Shown: piece by piece, positions 35,934 through 44,863 of the stretch
How the letters are laid out: every line of letters begins with the position of its first letter
Position numbering within the stretch: position 1 is the stretch's first letter
Assembly (NCBI GenBank): GCA_963807235.1
Contig: CAWEBF010000019.1
Span: forward strand, 1 to 64,000
Source of the DNA: CAWEBF01 sp963807235
GTDB taxonomy: Bacteria; Acidobacteriota; Vicinamibacteria; Vicinamibacterales; UBA2999
Direction of reading: 5' to 3'
DNA length: 64,000 nt
The notes under the pieces: generated by a model
Told to the model about the DNA's origin: nothing
Database searches by the model: none
What the model saw: the letters and a program-made list of their open reading frames with translations, nothing else
Program-made: the position numbers and the translations under genes

Positions 35934-37108
35934 TCATACTCCGCTCACATTTGGCGTCGTGGCGCGCCGCGCCATCTCCACGACGGCGGCAGCCGCCCGC
36001 GCGCTCGCGCCCGGCAGGCTCAACTTTTCGCGCACGGCGCCAAGCGCCTCTCGCATCTGGGCGTGTGCAGCGGCGTCGGTCAGCAGCATCACGGCTTCGT
36101 CCGCCACCGCTCCGGCGTGCATTCGCCTTGGATCAGTTCGGGCACGATGCGCGTCCCGGCCACGAGGTTCGGCATCGCGGCCGCGTCCACGCGCACGAAC
36201 GGCCGAAGCAGCGCGTGCGACAACCCCGACAGCTTGTAAATCACCACCATCGGCCGCCGGTGGATGGCGCACTGCACCGTGGCCGTGCCCGACGCGGTGA
36301 TGGCAATGTCGCTCCCGGCCAGCACGGCGTCGGTCGCATCACGCAGCGTGACAAGCGGCCGGCCGATCGCAAGCGCCACGCGGCGGAGCGGCATGTACAG
36401 GCGGTCGTCCAGGTGGGGCGCGCGCGCCACCACGAACTGCACATCGGGAACGCCCGCCGCTACGAGCTCGATGGCGTCGGCCAGCACGGGGATGTGACGC
36501 GACAGCTCGTTCTGGCGGCTGCCGGGCAGAAGCGCCACCGTGCGCGCGGTGGTGCTGAGGCCCAGGTCCTGGAGAAACGTCTGGCGATCGAAGCCGGCGA
36601 CGGCCATCGTGGACATCTCCACGAGCGGGTGCCCCACGAACTGCACGGGCACGCCGGCGCGCGCGTAGATCTCTTCCTCGAAGGGGAAGATCACGAGCAC
36701 CTTCGACACCAGCCGGCGCATCGTCCGCATGCGTCCGGTGCGCCACGCCCATAACTGCGGGCTGATGTAGTAGACGATCGGCACGCCCAGCTTCGCCAGC
36801 CGCGCCATCAGCCGGAAGTTGAAGTCGGGAAAATCCACCGCCACGAAGACGTCGGGACGACGGCGCGCGGCCTCGTCGGTCAGCGTGCGAAGCAGCCGCA
36901 GCGAATCGGGAATGACGCGGAGCGCCTCGGTGAGGCCGGTGACGGAGATATCGCGGTAGTGCGCCACCACTTCGGCGCCGCTCGACGCCAGGCGCTCGCC
37001 GCCGAGCCCGAAGATCTCGACGTCGGGGACGCGCGCGCGGATTTCAGTAGCCAGAGAGCCTGCGTACAGATCGCCCGAAGGCTCCCCGCAGGAGATCATG
37101 ACTCGCAT
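35934..37108 (-). CDS. lpxB: Lipid-A-disaccharide synthase, one frameshift
   Basis: The N-terminal 335 or so residues (36110-37108) begin MRVMISCGEPSGDLYAGSLA, the GT19 start. They contain DFPDFNFRLMARLAKLGVP, YYISPQLWAWRTGRMRTM, LLPGSRQNELSRHIPVLADA and the sugar-nucleotide site ITASGTATVQCAIHRRPMVV with VPELIQGECTPE. After a shift near 36110 the last 58 residues continue as a helical tail (AVMLLTDAAAHAQMREALG). The joined length is about 390, normal for LpxB. It joins UDP-diacylglucosamine and lipid X to make the lipid A disaccharide at the inner membrane. With lpxD nearby it shows the host makes lipopolysaccharide. Confidence 0.93.
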
Positions 37109-37114
37109 CGCTCG

Positions 37115-37153
37115 CCTAATTCAGACTTCTGAATTCTGGGTTCTGAATTGGCG
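37115..37153. repeat. Heptad repeat between lpxB and M16 gene
   Basis: After CCTAATT the sequence runs CAGACTT, CTGAATT, CTGGGTT, CTGAATT: four degenerate 7-bp units with the frame CTGAATT. This is AT-rich compared with the flanking genes. It lies in the 49-bp spacer upstream of lpxB. Confidence 0.6.
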
Positions 37154-37157
37154 GCCC

Positions 37158-38663
37158 CTACTGCGACGCGCGCCGCGTTAGTTCACGGCGCAGGCTCGCA
37201 GACATCAAGTCCAGCTCCCCGATCGGAATCACCTCGAGATCCGTAAACCCCACGGACCGCAGCTGCGGGACGAACGCCCTGGCGTTGCCCACGAGCACGA
37301 TCGAGAGGCGATCGGAGCGCACGTACTGCTGGGCCACGCGCTGCACGTCGTCGGGCGTGACGGCCTGGACCCGCTCGCGGTAGGTGGCGATCTCCGACTC
37401 CGGCAGCTCATAGAACACGTTGTTCAGCACCTGTGTGGCGATCTCGTTGGGCGTCTCGATCGTCAGAGGGAAGCTGCCTGCCAGGTACGCCTGCGCGTCG
37501 CCCAGCTCGCGCTCGAAGATTCGCTGGCGCTCGATCTTCGCGAACTCGTCCACCATCAGCCGCAGCGCCTCGCCCGTCGTGTCCGTGCGGGTGTCGGTCT
37601 CGGCCATATAGTCGCCGGCCTGCTTCATCGAGTGCGTTTCCGCTTGGGCGCCATAGGTCAGGCCGCGCTCGGAGCGCAGCACTCGGTGCAACCTGTTGGC
37701 GCCTTCGCCGCCGAGAATCCGCACCGCCAGGTCCCACGGCAGGTGGTCCTTGTGCTTGCGCGGGATGGCCAGCTGCCCCACGCGAATCTCGGTCTGCACG
37801 GAGTCGGGCTTGTCCACCACGATGATGCGCCGGGCCTGCGGGGGCGGCTCGGTCGTACGCGGCAGGTTCAGCGTGCCCCGGGGCCAGCCGCCGAACACGC
37901 GCTGCACCTGCGCCATCGCTTCTTCCGGGGTCGTGTCGCCGACCACGGCCAGGATCATGTTGTTCGGGACGAAGTAGGCCTTGTGAAACGCCTGCAGGTC
38001 CTCGCGCGTGATGCCCGCCACGGTCTCCGCGGTGCCGCTCCCGGGCAGGCCGTAGGGATGGAAGCCGTACACGAGCCGGTCGAAGACCGACGACGCGATG
38101 TAGTCGGGGTCGTTGGCGCTCACCTGGAGCGACGACACCGTCTGCTGCTTCTGCCGGTCGATCTCCTCCGGCGAGAACGCGGGGTTGCGCACCACGTCGG
38201 CCAGCAGATCCATGGCCGGCCCGAAGGAGTCCTTCATCACCACCACGTTGCCGAACGACAGGTCGGAGCCGGAGCCGGTGGCCAGCGCGCCGCCGATCGT
38301 GTCGATCCCGTCGGCAATCTGCTCAGCGGTGCGTGTCGTGGTGCCCTGATCGAGCAGCTGCCCCACCAGGCTTGCGAGCCCGGCCTTGCCGGATGGGTCC
38401 TGCGCGGCGCCCACGCCGACGATGAGCCTCACCGTGATCGCGGGCTGCTCGTGCTGGAGGATCGTCAGGACGCGCAGGCCGTTCTCCAGCGTGCGCACCT
38501 CGAAGGGCGGGAAGTTCACCTGCCGTGCGGCCAGCGGGCGCGGCGGGCGCTCGGAGGGCCAGTTGGCGTTGTTGGTGGGGTTCTGCGCCACCGCCACCGA
38601 GGCGCACAGGATGGCGACCCACCCACACAAGGTCACGGTCGGACCGGCGACGCGCATGTTCAC
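37158..38663 (-). CDS. M16 peptidase-family protein lacking the zinc motif
   Basis: The 501-residue protein with a signal peptide (ending ASVAVAQ) has two M16 halves: VRTLENGLRVLTILQHEQPA near the N terminus and DSVQTEIRVGQLAIPRKHKD in the second half. At the site where catalytic M16 proteins have HxxEH it reads GLASLVGQLLDQGTTTRT, so zinc binding is lost. It is typical of the non-catalytic partner in a two-gene M16 pair (PqqF/YmxG-like). Its start overlaps the stop of the catalytic partner, which supports translational coupling and a periplasmic heterodimer. Confidence 0.88.
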   Translation of the reverse strand: MNMRVAGPTVTLCGWVAILCASVAVAQNPTNNANWPSERPPRPLAARQVNFPPFEVRTLENGLRVLTILQHEQPAITVRLIVGVGAAQDPSGKAGLASLVGQLLDQGTTTRTAEQIADGIDTIGGALATGSGSDLSFGNVVVMKDSFGPAMDLLADVVRNPAFSPEEIDRQKQQTVSSLQVSANDPDYIASSVFDRLVYGFHPYGLPGSGTAETVAGITREDLQAFHKAYFVPNNMILAVVGDTTPEEAMAQVQRVFGGWPRGTLNLPRTTEPPPQARRIIVVDKPDSVQTEIRVGQLAIPRKHKDHLPWDLAVRILGGEGANRLHRVLRSERGLTYGAQAETHSMKQAGDYMAETDTRTDTTGEALRLMVDEFAKIERQRIFERELGDAQAYLAGSFPLTIETPNEIATQVLNNVFYELPESEIATYRERVQAVTPDDVQRVAQQYVRSDRLSIVLVGNARAFVPQLRSVGFTDLEVIPIGELDLMSASLRRELTRRASQ

Positions 38664-40027
38664 CTCGACCCACCCGCGCGGGGCAGGATGTGCAGCACCA
38701 CGCGGTTGGGTTCGTTGAAGTAGGTGCGGGCCACGCGCTGCACATCCGCCGTGGACACCTTGGTGAAGATGTCGAACTCGCCGTCGGCTGTCGTGATGTC
38801 GTTGTGAATCACGGCGGCGTGCGCGAGGTGCAAGGCCTTGTCCTGGTTCGACTCGCGGCCCACGATGTAGTCGCGAGCGAACTGGTTCTTGGCCCGCTGC
38901 AGCTCGACGTCGGCCACGGGCTCGCGCTTCAGCTTCTCGAACTCTTCGATGAGCGCCTTCTCCGCGGCTTCGGGCGTCTGCCCGGGCTGCACGATGGCCA
39001 CGGAATAGAAAAGGTTCGGGTGCTCGGTGATATTGCCGCTGCCGAACGCCGTGAGCGCCAGCCGCTTCTTGTAGACCAACTCACGCGGGATGCGCGCGCT
39101 CTGCCCGTCCGACAGGATTTTCGACGTGATGTGCAGCGGATACGCGTCCGGATGCCCGTCGTAGGTGACGTGATAGGCGACGACCACGGCCGGCAGCGGC
39201 CATGCCTCTTCGATGACGGCACGCTTCTCCCGCTTCTGCGCCGGCTCCTGCGGGATGTCGCGCGGCACGGGCTTCAACGCCTTCGGCACGCGCCCGAAGT
39301 ACTGCGTCACGAGCTGCATGGCCTGAGCCGAGTCGAAGTCGCCGACGATCGTCAGCGTGGCGTTCTCGGGCACGTAGAACGTCCGGTGGAACTCGCGCAC
39401 GTCCTCGATGGACGCGGACTCGAGATCCGCCATCGATCCGATCGTGGGGTGCTTGTAAGGGTGCGTCGTGAAGGCGTGGTCGTAGATGATCTCGGACAGC
39501 CGGCCATACGGCTGGTTCTCCACGCGCATGCGCCGCTCTTCCTTCACCACCTCGCGCTCGCGTTTGAAGGCATCGTCGTCCACGCGGAGGGTCGCCATGC
39601 GATCGGCCTCCATCCACAGGACAAGCGGCATGTACTGCGCCGGCACGGTCTGCCAGAACACCGTCTCGTCCTCGGTGGTGTAGGCGTTGCTGCGGCCGCC
39701 CACGCTGGCGACGATGGAGGTGTGGGATTCGGGCTCCACGTTCTTCGAGCCCTTGAACATCATGTGCTCGAAGAAGTGGGCGAACCCGGTGCGTCCCGGA
39801 CGCTCGTTCTTCGAACCCACGTGATACCACAGCGACACGTGCACGATCGGCGTCGAGTGATCCTCGGAGAGGATGACGCGCAGGCCGTTCCCGAGCGTCG
39901 CCATCTGGTACTGCAGCTTCGGCGGCCGCACCGCCGCGGCGGTGGGAACGAGCGAAAGCGCCAGCACGCCGAGCGCCACCACACCGGCACACAGACGCGG
40001 CAACCGACGGCGAAGGTTGTGAACCAT
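38660..40027 (-). CDS. Catalytic M16 zinc peptidase
   Basis: The 455-residue protein has a signal peptide (MVHNLRRRLPRLCAGVVALG, cleaved near PTAAAV). The inverted zinc motif HFFEH is in RTGFAHFFEHMMFKGSKNVE at about residue 83. The distal Glu lies about 75 residues later in REREVVKEERRMRVENQP. The second, non-catalytic half contains RIPRELVYKKRLALTAFGSG. It probably degrades short peptides in the periplasm together with the downstream inactive partner. The 36 bp upstream separate it from the outer-membrane protein gene on the same strand. Confidence 0.92.
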   Translation of the reverse strand: MVHNLRRRLPRLCAGVVALGVLALSLVPTAAAVRPPKLQYQMATLGNGLRVILSEDHSTPIVHVSLWYHVGSKNERPGRTGFAHFFEHMMFKGSKNVEPESHTSIVASVGGRSNAYTTEDETVFWQTVPAQYMPLVLWMEADRMATLRVDDDAFKREREVVKEERRMRVENQPYGRLSEIIYDHAFTTHPYKHPTIGSMADLESASIEDVREFHRTFYVPENATLTIVGDFDSAQAMQLVTQYFGRVPKALKPVPRDIPQEPAQKREKRAVIEEAWPLPAVVVAYHVTYDGHPDAYPLHITSKILSDGQSARIPRELVYKKRLALTAFGSGNITEHPNLFYSVAIVQPGQTPEAAEKALIEEFEKLKREPVADVELQRAKNQFARDYIVGRESNQDKALHLAHAAVIHNDITTADGEFDIFTKVSTADVQRVARTYFNEPNRVVLHILPRAGGSR

Positions 40028-40063
40028 AGATGTCTTTCGATTATCGCAGCTTTTGCACGGGTT

Positions 40064-40843
40064 TCACCGGCTCAGGAGCCGCATGCCCACGCTGGCCCAC
40101 GTGGCGGTGCCGAACTCGAGCTGGTACGGGTCGATTCGGCGTTCCACCGCGACGAAGAGCTCAACTGAGCCCGCCCGGCCCTCGAAACCCACACCACCGT
40201 CGGCGCGAAACCCCGTTTGATTGCCGCGGTCTTGCGATCCGTCCACGCCCAGATACCGCACCGAACCACCACCCACCGCGGTGACGCGCGGGGTCAGCTG
40301 CCGGTGCATCCGGACCCCAGTGTCCAGCTCCCACGTGTAGTCGACGTAGGTGCGGTGCACGGTGCCGCGCACGTCGGCGCGCCAATCCACCCGAGTCGGG
40401 CCCTGCTCGACCGTCGTGCCCACCATGCCGCCGAGCATGTTCCAGTCGATGGACTGGCGTTTGAAGCGGTCGCTGAGGTGGCGCGACTGGTGGTAGAACA
40501 CCGGACCCGCACGGAAAGACCCGACGCGGGTCGTCACCTCCCCGGACAGGATGTAGTTGCCCTGGTTGGGGTCGAAGGCGCGAAACTGCTCGCCTAGCAT
40601 GGCCTGATAGTTGGCCACGAATGTCACGCGGGTTTCGCGGTGCCGCACGGCGTCGATCTCGCCGCCGAAGTTGGTGTCCCAGACGAACCGCGGGTCCTCG
40701 TGCGCCAGGAGCTCGGCGCTGAGGTGGAAGTCGTAGCGCGCCAGGAACTCGACGCCGTCGGAGTCGGCTGGTGGTTGGTCTTGTGCGAATGACGGGAAAC
40801 TGATGCTGAGCAGGATTGGGAGGAGGAGGCCGCATCGAATCAA
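40064..40843 (-). CDS. Outer-membrane beta-barrel protein of unknown function
   Basis: The TTG at 40843 overlaps the lpxD stop (TTGA) and begins MIRCGLLLPILLSISFPSFA, a good signal peptide. The mature 235 or so residues show amphipathic strands (VEFLARYDFHLSAELLAHED, AGPVFYHQSRHLSDRFKRQS, TYVDYTWELDTGVRMHRQLT) and end in Leu-Leu-Ser-Arg, not the common terminal Phe. The segment VFYHQSRHLSDRF resembles outer-membrane proteins of the DUF1207 type, but I am not certain. Coupling to lpxD suggests a role in the outer membrane. Nothing more can be said from the sequence. Confidence 0.7.
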   Translation of the reverse strand: MIRCGLLLPILLSISFPSFAQDQPPADSDGVEFLARYDFHLSAELLAHEDPRFVWDTNFGGEIDAVRHRETRVTFVANYQAMLGEQFRAFDPNQGNYILSGEVTTRVGSFRAGPVFYHQSRHLSDRFKRQSIDWNMLGGMVGTTVEQGPTRVDWRADVRGTVHRTYVDYTWELDTGVRMHRQLTPRVTAVGGGSVRYLGVDGSQDRGNQTGFRADGGVGFEGRAGSVELFVAVERRIDPYQLEFGTATWASVGMRLLSR

Positions 40844-41877
40844 GCTGAGGAATCCTTTGTCTCGCCAGTAAGCCTGGCGATGCGCGCTTCCAGCTGTTCC
40901 AGCCGGCGCTTCAGTTGCGGGAGGTGCTTGAAGATCACCGACGAGCGGCGCCACCCCTGGTGATCGATGGCCGGGTAGCCGGCCACGTGCTCGTTGGCGT
41001 CGAGCGAGTTCGTCACGCCGGACTGACCGACGGCGGTCGAGCCGTCGCCGAGCGTCAGATGACCGCCGACGCCGACCTGGCCGCCCAGGATCACGTTGTC
41101 GCCGATCGCCGTGCTGCCGGACACGCCGACCTGCGCCGCCAGGAGCGTGTTGCGCCCCACCACCACGCCGTGGGCAATCTGCACCAGGTTGTCGATCTTG
41201 GCGCCGGCCTTGATCCGGGTCTCGCCCACCGCCGGGCGATCGACCGTGGTGTTGGCGCCGATCTCCACGTCGTCTTCGATGACCACCGTGGCCACCTGGG
41301 GAATCTTCTCGTGCGTGCCGTCGGCGCGCCGGACAAAGCCGTAGCCGTCGCCGCCAATCACCACGCCGTTCTGCAGTACGACCCGGTTGCCGAGGGTGAC
41401 GCGCTCGCGCAGCGACACCTGGGCGTGCAGCACGCAGTCGTCGCCGACGTGGGTGCCCGGGCCGATGGTGACGTGGGGATGAACCACCGTGCGCGCGCCA
41501 ATCGACGCGCCGGCGCCAATCGACACGAACGGCCCGATCGACACCTGGTCGCCGAGCACGGCGTCGTCGGCGACGGCCGCCCAGGCGTGCACGCCCGGCG
41601 CCGGCCGATCGTTCGGCGCAAAGACGCCGACCGCGCGCGCAAACGCCAGGTACGGATCGCGTGCCCGCAACACCGGGCACGGCGCCGGGGAACCGTCGTC
41701 GCGCAGGATGACGGCCGACGCCTTGGTGGCCGCCACGGCCTTCTGATAGCGGGCGTTGGCAACGAAGGTGACGTCGCCGGGCCTGGCCTCGTGGATGCCC
41801 GCCACTCCCGAGATCTCCACGTCGCCATCGCCTTCGAGGCGGCACTCGAGCCGGGCGGCCAGATCGCGCAGCTTCAC
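40840..41877 (-). CDS. lpxD: UDP-3-O-acylglucosamine N-acyltransferase
   Basis: The 345-residue protein starts MKLRDLAARLECRLEGDGDV. It has the LpxD N-terminal uridine-binding domain (GVAGIHEARPGDVTFVANAR) and then a left-handed beta-helix made of hexapeptide repeats (about 105-290). These contain NGVVIGGDGYGFV and the catalytic His in LVQIAHGVVVGRNTLLAAQV. The C-terminal helix (LPQLKRRLEQLEARIARL) is typical. It adds the N-linked acyl chain in lipid A synthesis in the cytoplasm. lpxA, lpxC and fabZ, often adjacent in proteobacteria, are not in the window. Confidence 0.95.
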   Translation of the reverse strand: MKLRDLAARLECRLEGDGDVEISGVAGIHEARPGDVTFVANARYQKAVAATKASAVILRDDGSPAPCPVLRARDPYLAFARAVGVFAPNDRPAPGVHAWAAVADDAVLGDQVSIGPFVSIGAGASIGARTVVHPHVTIGPGTHVGDDCVLHAQVSLRERVTLGNRVVLQNGVVIGGDGYGFVRRADGTHEKIPQVATVVIEDDVEIGANTTVDRPAVGETRIKAGAKIDNLVQIAHGVVVGRNTLLAAQVGVSGSTAIGDNVILGGQVGVGGHLTLGDGSTAVGQSGVTNSLDANEHVAGYPAIDHQGWRRSSVIFKHLPQLKRRLEQLEARIARLTGETKDSSA

Positions 41878-41914
41878 GTGAGCCGATTGTAAACCTGAGC
41901 TCGACGTCCGGCGC

Positions 41915-42658
41915 TCATCGCCGGAGCCGCATCCGTTCCACGAAGCGCGGCAACCGGTCGATGCCCAGTTCCGCCGCCACTTCCTGGATTCGCGCCGCGC
42001 GAGCGCCCGGGGGCAGGGCCGTCGCGTCCCGCAGGCGCGTGAGGATCGGGCACGCGCGACCCTCCCACCGCGCCTTGCGCAGCCCGTGGCTGGCGCCGCG
42101 CATCGACAGCCAATGGCCCACCACGCGGAACGCGAAGTAGTAGGCGAGGACGTTCGGCCCGGGCACGAGCGCGAGGATGCCGGAGATCACGAGCAGCACC
42201 ACGTCCACGATCAGCCACCGCAGGTGCCGGTCGTAGTCCTTTTGCAGGACCGCGTGCGCGATGGGCAGGATCACATCGAAGCTGACGTCGTCGGGATGGC
42301 TGGTGACCACCACGGCCTTCCCGCGCAGCCGCCACAACAGTCGCTGCTCCGCGACACGCTCTGCCACCCACGAGAGCAAATAGCCCTGCAGGCGCGCCAG
42401 CCAGCCGCTCTGAGCGTCTTCGGACGCCTGACCGGGATTGGCCTCGCGATCCTCTGCCGCTCGCAACATGACGCCGAATCGTTCCGTCAGCCGGCCCCAC
42501 CAGCCGGACTGCGGGCCCGGGGCCTCGGCTGCCGCCTCCTCGTCGGACTGGCGCTCGCAGAACAGCTCGTAGCGGTCCCGCGGAAACGGGATCACGTAGA
42601 CATCGAGACTCTCGGCGCTCCGCGTGTGCGCGGCTGGCAGCGGCGGCGGGGTTGTCAC
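41915..42658 (-). CDS. Mit_KHE1-like (K+/H+ exchange-related) protein
   Basis: With GTG 42658 as start the protein is about 247 residues. The N-terminal part has SLDVYVIPFPRDRYELFCER, resembling the opening of the Mit_KHE1 family, named after yeast mitochondrial proteins linked to K+/H+ exchange. A variable acidic linker is followed by two close membrane helices (WLIVDVVLLVISGILALVPG, NVLAYYFAFRVVGHWLSMRG) and a basic tail. Family assignment is by pattern memory and moderate. Its biochemical role in bacteria is unknown. It follows the zinc phospholipase-like gene by 14 bp on the same strand. Confidence 0.6.
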   Translation of the reverse strand: MTTPPPLPAAHTRSAESLDVYVIPFPRDRYELFCERQSDEEAAAEAPGPQSGWWGRLTERFGVMLRAAEDREANPGQASEDAQSGWLARLQGYLLSWVAERVAEQRLLWRLRGKAVVVTSHPDDVSFDVILPIAHAVLQKDYDRHLRWLIVDVVLLVISGILALVPGPNVLAYYFAFRVVGHWLSMRGASHGLRKARWEGRACPILTRLRDATALPPGARAARIQEVAAELGIDRLPRFVERMRLRR

Positions 42659-42672
42659 GCTGAACTGGAACC

Positions 42673-43575
42673 CTACGACCGGCGCCGGCGCTGCGGCGAC
42701 GAACTGGGACTGGGGGGCAGCGGCGGCTTGCCCGCGGCCTCCCACGCGCCGGCGATCATCGCCGCCACGGCGCTGATCGATTCGGCGAGACGGCGCTCGT
42801 AGACGGGACGGCTCGCCTTGAAGAACGCCGCGTAGTAGGCGTCGTCGTAGGCGTCGCGGTCGCCGATCGCGGCCAGGTCCGCCGCCAGGATCGGAGGCAC
42901 CAGGCGGGTGCCCTCGAGGACGCGCTCGAAGATGAAGTCGCGCGGGTTGGTGACGGGCGCCTGCGGCTTGGGCGCAACCGTCAACTGCTGGTTGAAGCGC
43001 TCGAACAGGATGGACTCGTAGCGCGTGTGAATCCCCCACTGCTTCGTCAGCTGGCCGTCGTAGTTGTACACCGCGTGGAACGGCTGGAGGGCGTCGGACA
43101 CGTAGTGCGAAAGCCACGCGGCAAACATCACCACGTCGTACTGACCGAACTCGCCGCGCCGGCCCAGGTTCTCGAAGGCGCGCCTGAGACTGCCAAACAT
43201 CTCCTCAGTGCGCCACGGCAGCGTCCCGTTCTGGTTGATGCGTTCGCGCCCGAACTTGGCCACCGCGGCCGTGAAATCGCGCGGCAGCTCGCGGTACGGA
43301 TCCTTGCCGAAACCTTCCCAGTCGAGATCCAGGAAATGATTCGGGTACTCCTCCTCGAATCCGGCGTTGCGCCACGTGTCGGGGTCGATCACGCGCTGCA
43401 CCACCAGCGCACGGTGCTTTTCGAACAGCGGGCGCATCGGCGCCGGCAGGAGCGCGATGGCCCGCTCCATGATGAACCAGTGCGCCTCGTAGCCCCACGC
43501 ATAGGCCGGCGTGGGAACCACGAGCAGGGCCAGAAGGGCCGTTGTCGCGGCCACACGCGTCACTGCGCTGTGCAT
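42673..43575 (-). CDS. Zinc-dependent phospholipase C/S1-P1 nuclease-fold protein
   Basis: The 300-residue protein has a signal peptide cleaved at PAYA/W, which leaves Trp as first mature residue; in this superfamily the N-terminal Trp amine binds zinc. It continues WGYEAHWFIMERAIALL with a His ligand. DPDTWRNAGFEEEYPNHFLD and the helical motif AAWLSHYVSDALQPFHAVYN, then HTRYESILFERFN, supply the usual Asp/His/Glu ligands. The enzyme would cut phospholipids or nucleic acids in the periplasm; the two cannot be separated here. The C terminus is Pro/Ser-rich. Confidence 0.8.
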   Translation of the reverse strand: MHSAVTRVAATTALLALLVVPTPAYAWGYEAHWFIMERAIALLPAPMRPLFEKHRALVVQRVIDPDTWRNAGFEEEYPNHFLDLDWEGFGKDPYRELPRDFTAAVAKFGRERINQNGTLPWRTEEMFGSLRRAFENLGRRGEFGQYDVVMFAAWLSHYVSDALQPFHAVYNYDGQLTKQWGIHTRYESILFERFNQQLTVAPKPQAPVTNPRDFIFERVLEGTRLVPPILAADLAAIGDRDAYDDAYYAAFFKASRPVYERRLAESISAVAAMIAGAWEAAGKPPLPPSPSSSPQRRRRS

Positions 43576-43585
43576 CAGACGATTA

Positions 43586-44533
43586 TCACTCCGACGAGGT
43601 CGCGGGAATGGTGGCGGTTCCCATGAACGTGACGGCCCCGCGCGCGCGAAACCGCATGTCGCGCACGATCACCGTGCTCCCTTCCGGTGAGGGCATCACT
43701 TCCCAGTAGGGGAACCGCGACCAGACCAGGAACCCCGCCACCTGCGGCTCCCGGCGAGCCGCGGCGACCGGGCCGAGACGATCGTTCTTGGGCGTAACCT
43801 CATCAGACAGCTCGAGGCGGCGTGGCCACGCGGTGTAGAGCCCGATGCGATACGACTCCCCTTCGTCGACGATCACCTCGCGCGACCAGGGCACGATCGG
43901 CATCGGCCCGACCATCAGCGCGCGCGGCGGCTGACCCGTGCGCGCCTGCCACTCGCCGGTCACGTACCGGCGCGCGTCCTGAGCCAGTGCCAGCATGCCG
44001 GCGACATAGACCGCCGCGACACTCAGGGCCACCAGCGCCGGCCGGCTGCTCGCACGCCGGCGCGCCAGCCACACGCCCAATCCGAGGGTGACCCACAGCC
44101 AGGGGTCGATGATGAAGACGGCATCCCCATACAGCCAGCGCCAGTCCACGGGGTTCAGCAGGCGTACACCGTAATTGTTCAAGTAGTCGAGGAAGACATG
44201 GGAGTAGACGCCGAGGTAGCCGAGGGCCGCGAGCCAAGAGAAACGCGCGGCCCGGCTCTGGGCTCCAGGCTCCAGGCTCCGGGCTCCAGGCCTCCAACGC
44301 TCCCAAAGGACAAAGGCACCCGCCAGCGCGAGGGGCAGCAGCGCCTGGGCCAGGAGGCCGTGGGTCCAGCCGCGTCGGAACGACATCGACGGGGTGCTGG
44401 TGGCAAACACCAGCACGTCCACGTCGGGGATGTTGGCGGCGATCATCAGCGCCGCCGCGCCATACCGCGTGCGGCGCTTCAGGCCAGTTTCGGCCAGCGC
44501 GGCCCCGACGAGGGTGTGACAGACGTTGTCCAA
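43586..44533 (-). CDS. YdjM-like membrane-bound metal-dependent hydrolase
   Basis: The family start MDNxxHTLVGxALAE is matched by TTG 44533 reading MDNVCHTLVGAALAETGLKR, so I prefer this start to the longer one. The 315-residue protein has IAANIPDVDVLVFATS, RRGWTHGLLAQALLPLALA and GYLGVYSHVFLDYLNNYGVR, the His/Asp pattern of the DUF457/YdjM family, with several membrane helices. The linker after the third helix (about residues 80-93) is encoded by a heptanucleotide repeat and reads RPGARSLEPGAQSRA. It is divergent from gatC, 26 bp away. Confidence 0.82.
   Translation of the reverse strand: MDNVCHTLVGAALAETGLKRRTRYGAAALMIAANIPDVDVLVFATSTPSMSFRRGWTHGLLAQALLPLALAGAFVLWERWRPGARSLEPGAQSRAARFSWLAALGYLGVYSHVFLDYLNNYGVRLLNPVDWRWLYGDAVFIIDPWLWVTLGLGVWLARRRASSRPALVALSVAAVYVAGMLALAQDARRYVTGEWQARTGQPPRALMVGPMPIVPWSREVIVDEGESYRIGLYTAWPRRLELSDEVTPKNDRLGPVAAARREPQVAGFLVWSRFPYWEVMPSPEGSTVIVRDMRFRARGAVTFMGTATIPATSSE
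44254..44296. repeat. Heptad repeat inside the YdjM-like coding sequence
   Basis: Units GGCTCTG, GGCTCCA, GGCTCCA, GGCTCCG, GGCTCCA, GGCCTCC run without a break. They use the same words as the intergenic arrays at 23931 and 47369. Here they are translated on the minus strand into a Pro/Gly/Ser/Arg-rich linker between membrane helices. Confidence 0.75.
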
Positions 44534-44559
44534 CTGGGTGTCCAACGTATTATCGACGG

Positions 44560-44859
44560 GTGGCCCCTTTGTCCATCGCCGACGTCGAGCGGATCGCGGC
44601 GCTCGCACATCTGAACCTGACCGCCGACGAGAAGACGCTCTTCTCCAAGCAGCTCGCCGACATCCTCCATCTGGCCGAGCAGGTGCAGGCCGTGGACACG
44701 ACCGGCGTGCCCGCCACGGCCCACGTGCTGGCGCGTGTGGATGCGGAGCGGGACGACGAGCCGCGGCCTTCCCTGACGCCACAGGAGGCCACCGAGAACG
44801 CGCCGGACGCCGCGCGGGACGCGGGCCTGTTCCGCGTGCCACGCGTCATCGGCGGGTGA
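44560..44859 (+). CDS. gatC: Asp/Glu-tRNA amidotransferase subunit C
   Basis: The 99-residue protein starts at GTG 44560 and reads MAPLSIADVERIAALAHLNL, the typical GatC N terminus. LAEQVQAVDTTGVPATAHV is followed by a C-terminal LFRVPRVIGG. GatC stabilises the GatA-GatB complex that converts Glu-tRNA(Gln) or Asp-tRNA(Asn) to the amide form. gatA follows after 4 bp; gatB is not in the window. Confidence 0.93.
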   Translation: MAPLSIADVERIAALAHLNLTADEKTLFSKQLADILHLAEQVQAVDTTGVPATAHVLARVDAERDDEPRPSLTPQEATENAPDAARDAGLFRVPRVIGG

Positions 44860-44863
44860 CACG

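Noticed and set aside
33759..36239. An 826-residue open frame on the plus strand opposite acnA
   Set aside because: It is rich in Arg, His, Gly and Ala, has no recognisable motif, and lies fully antisense to an intact, well conserved aconitase; a high-GC shadow frame.
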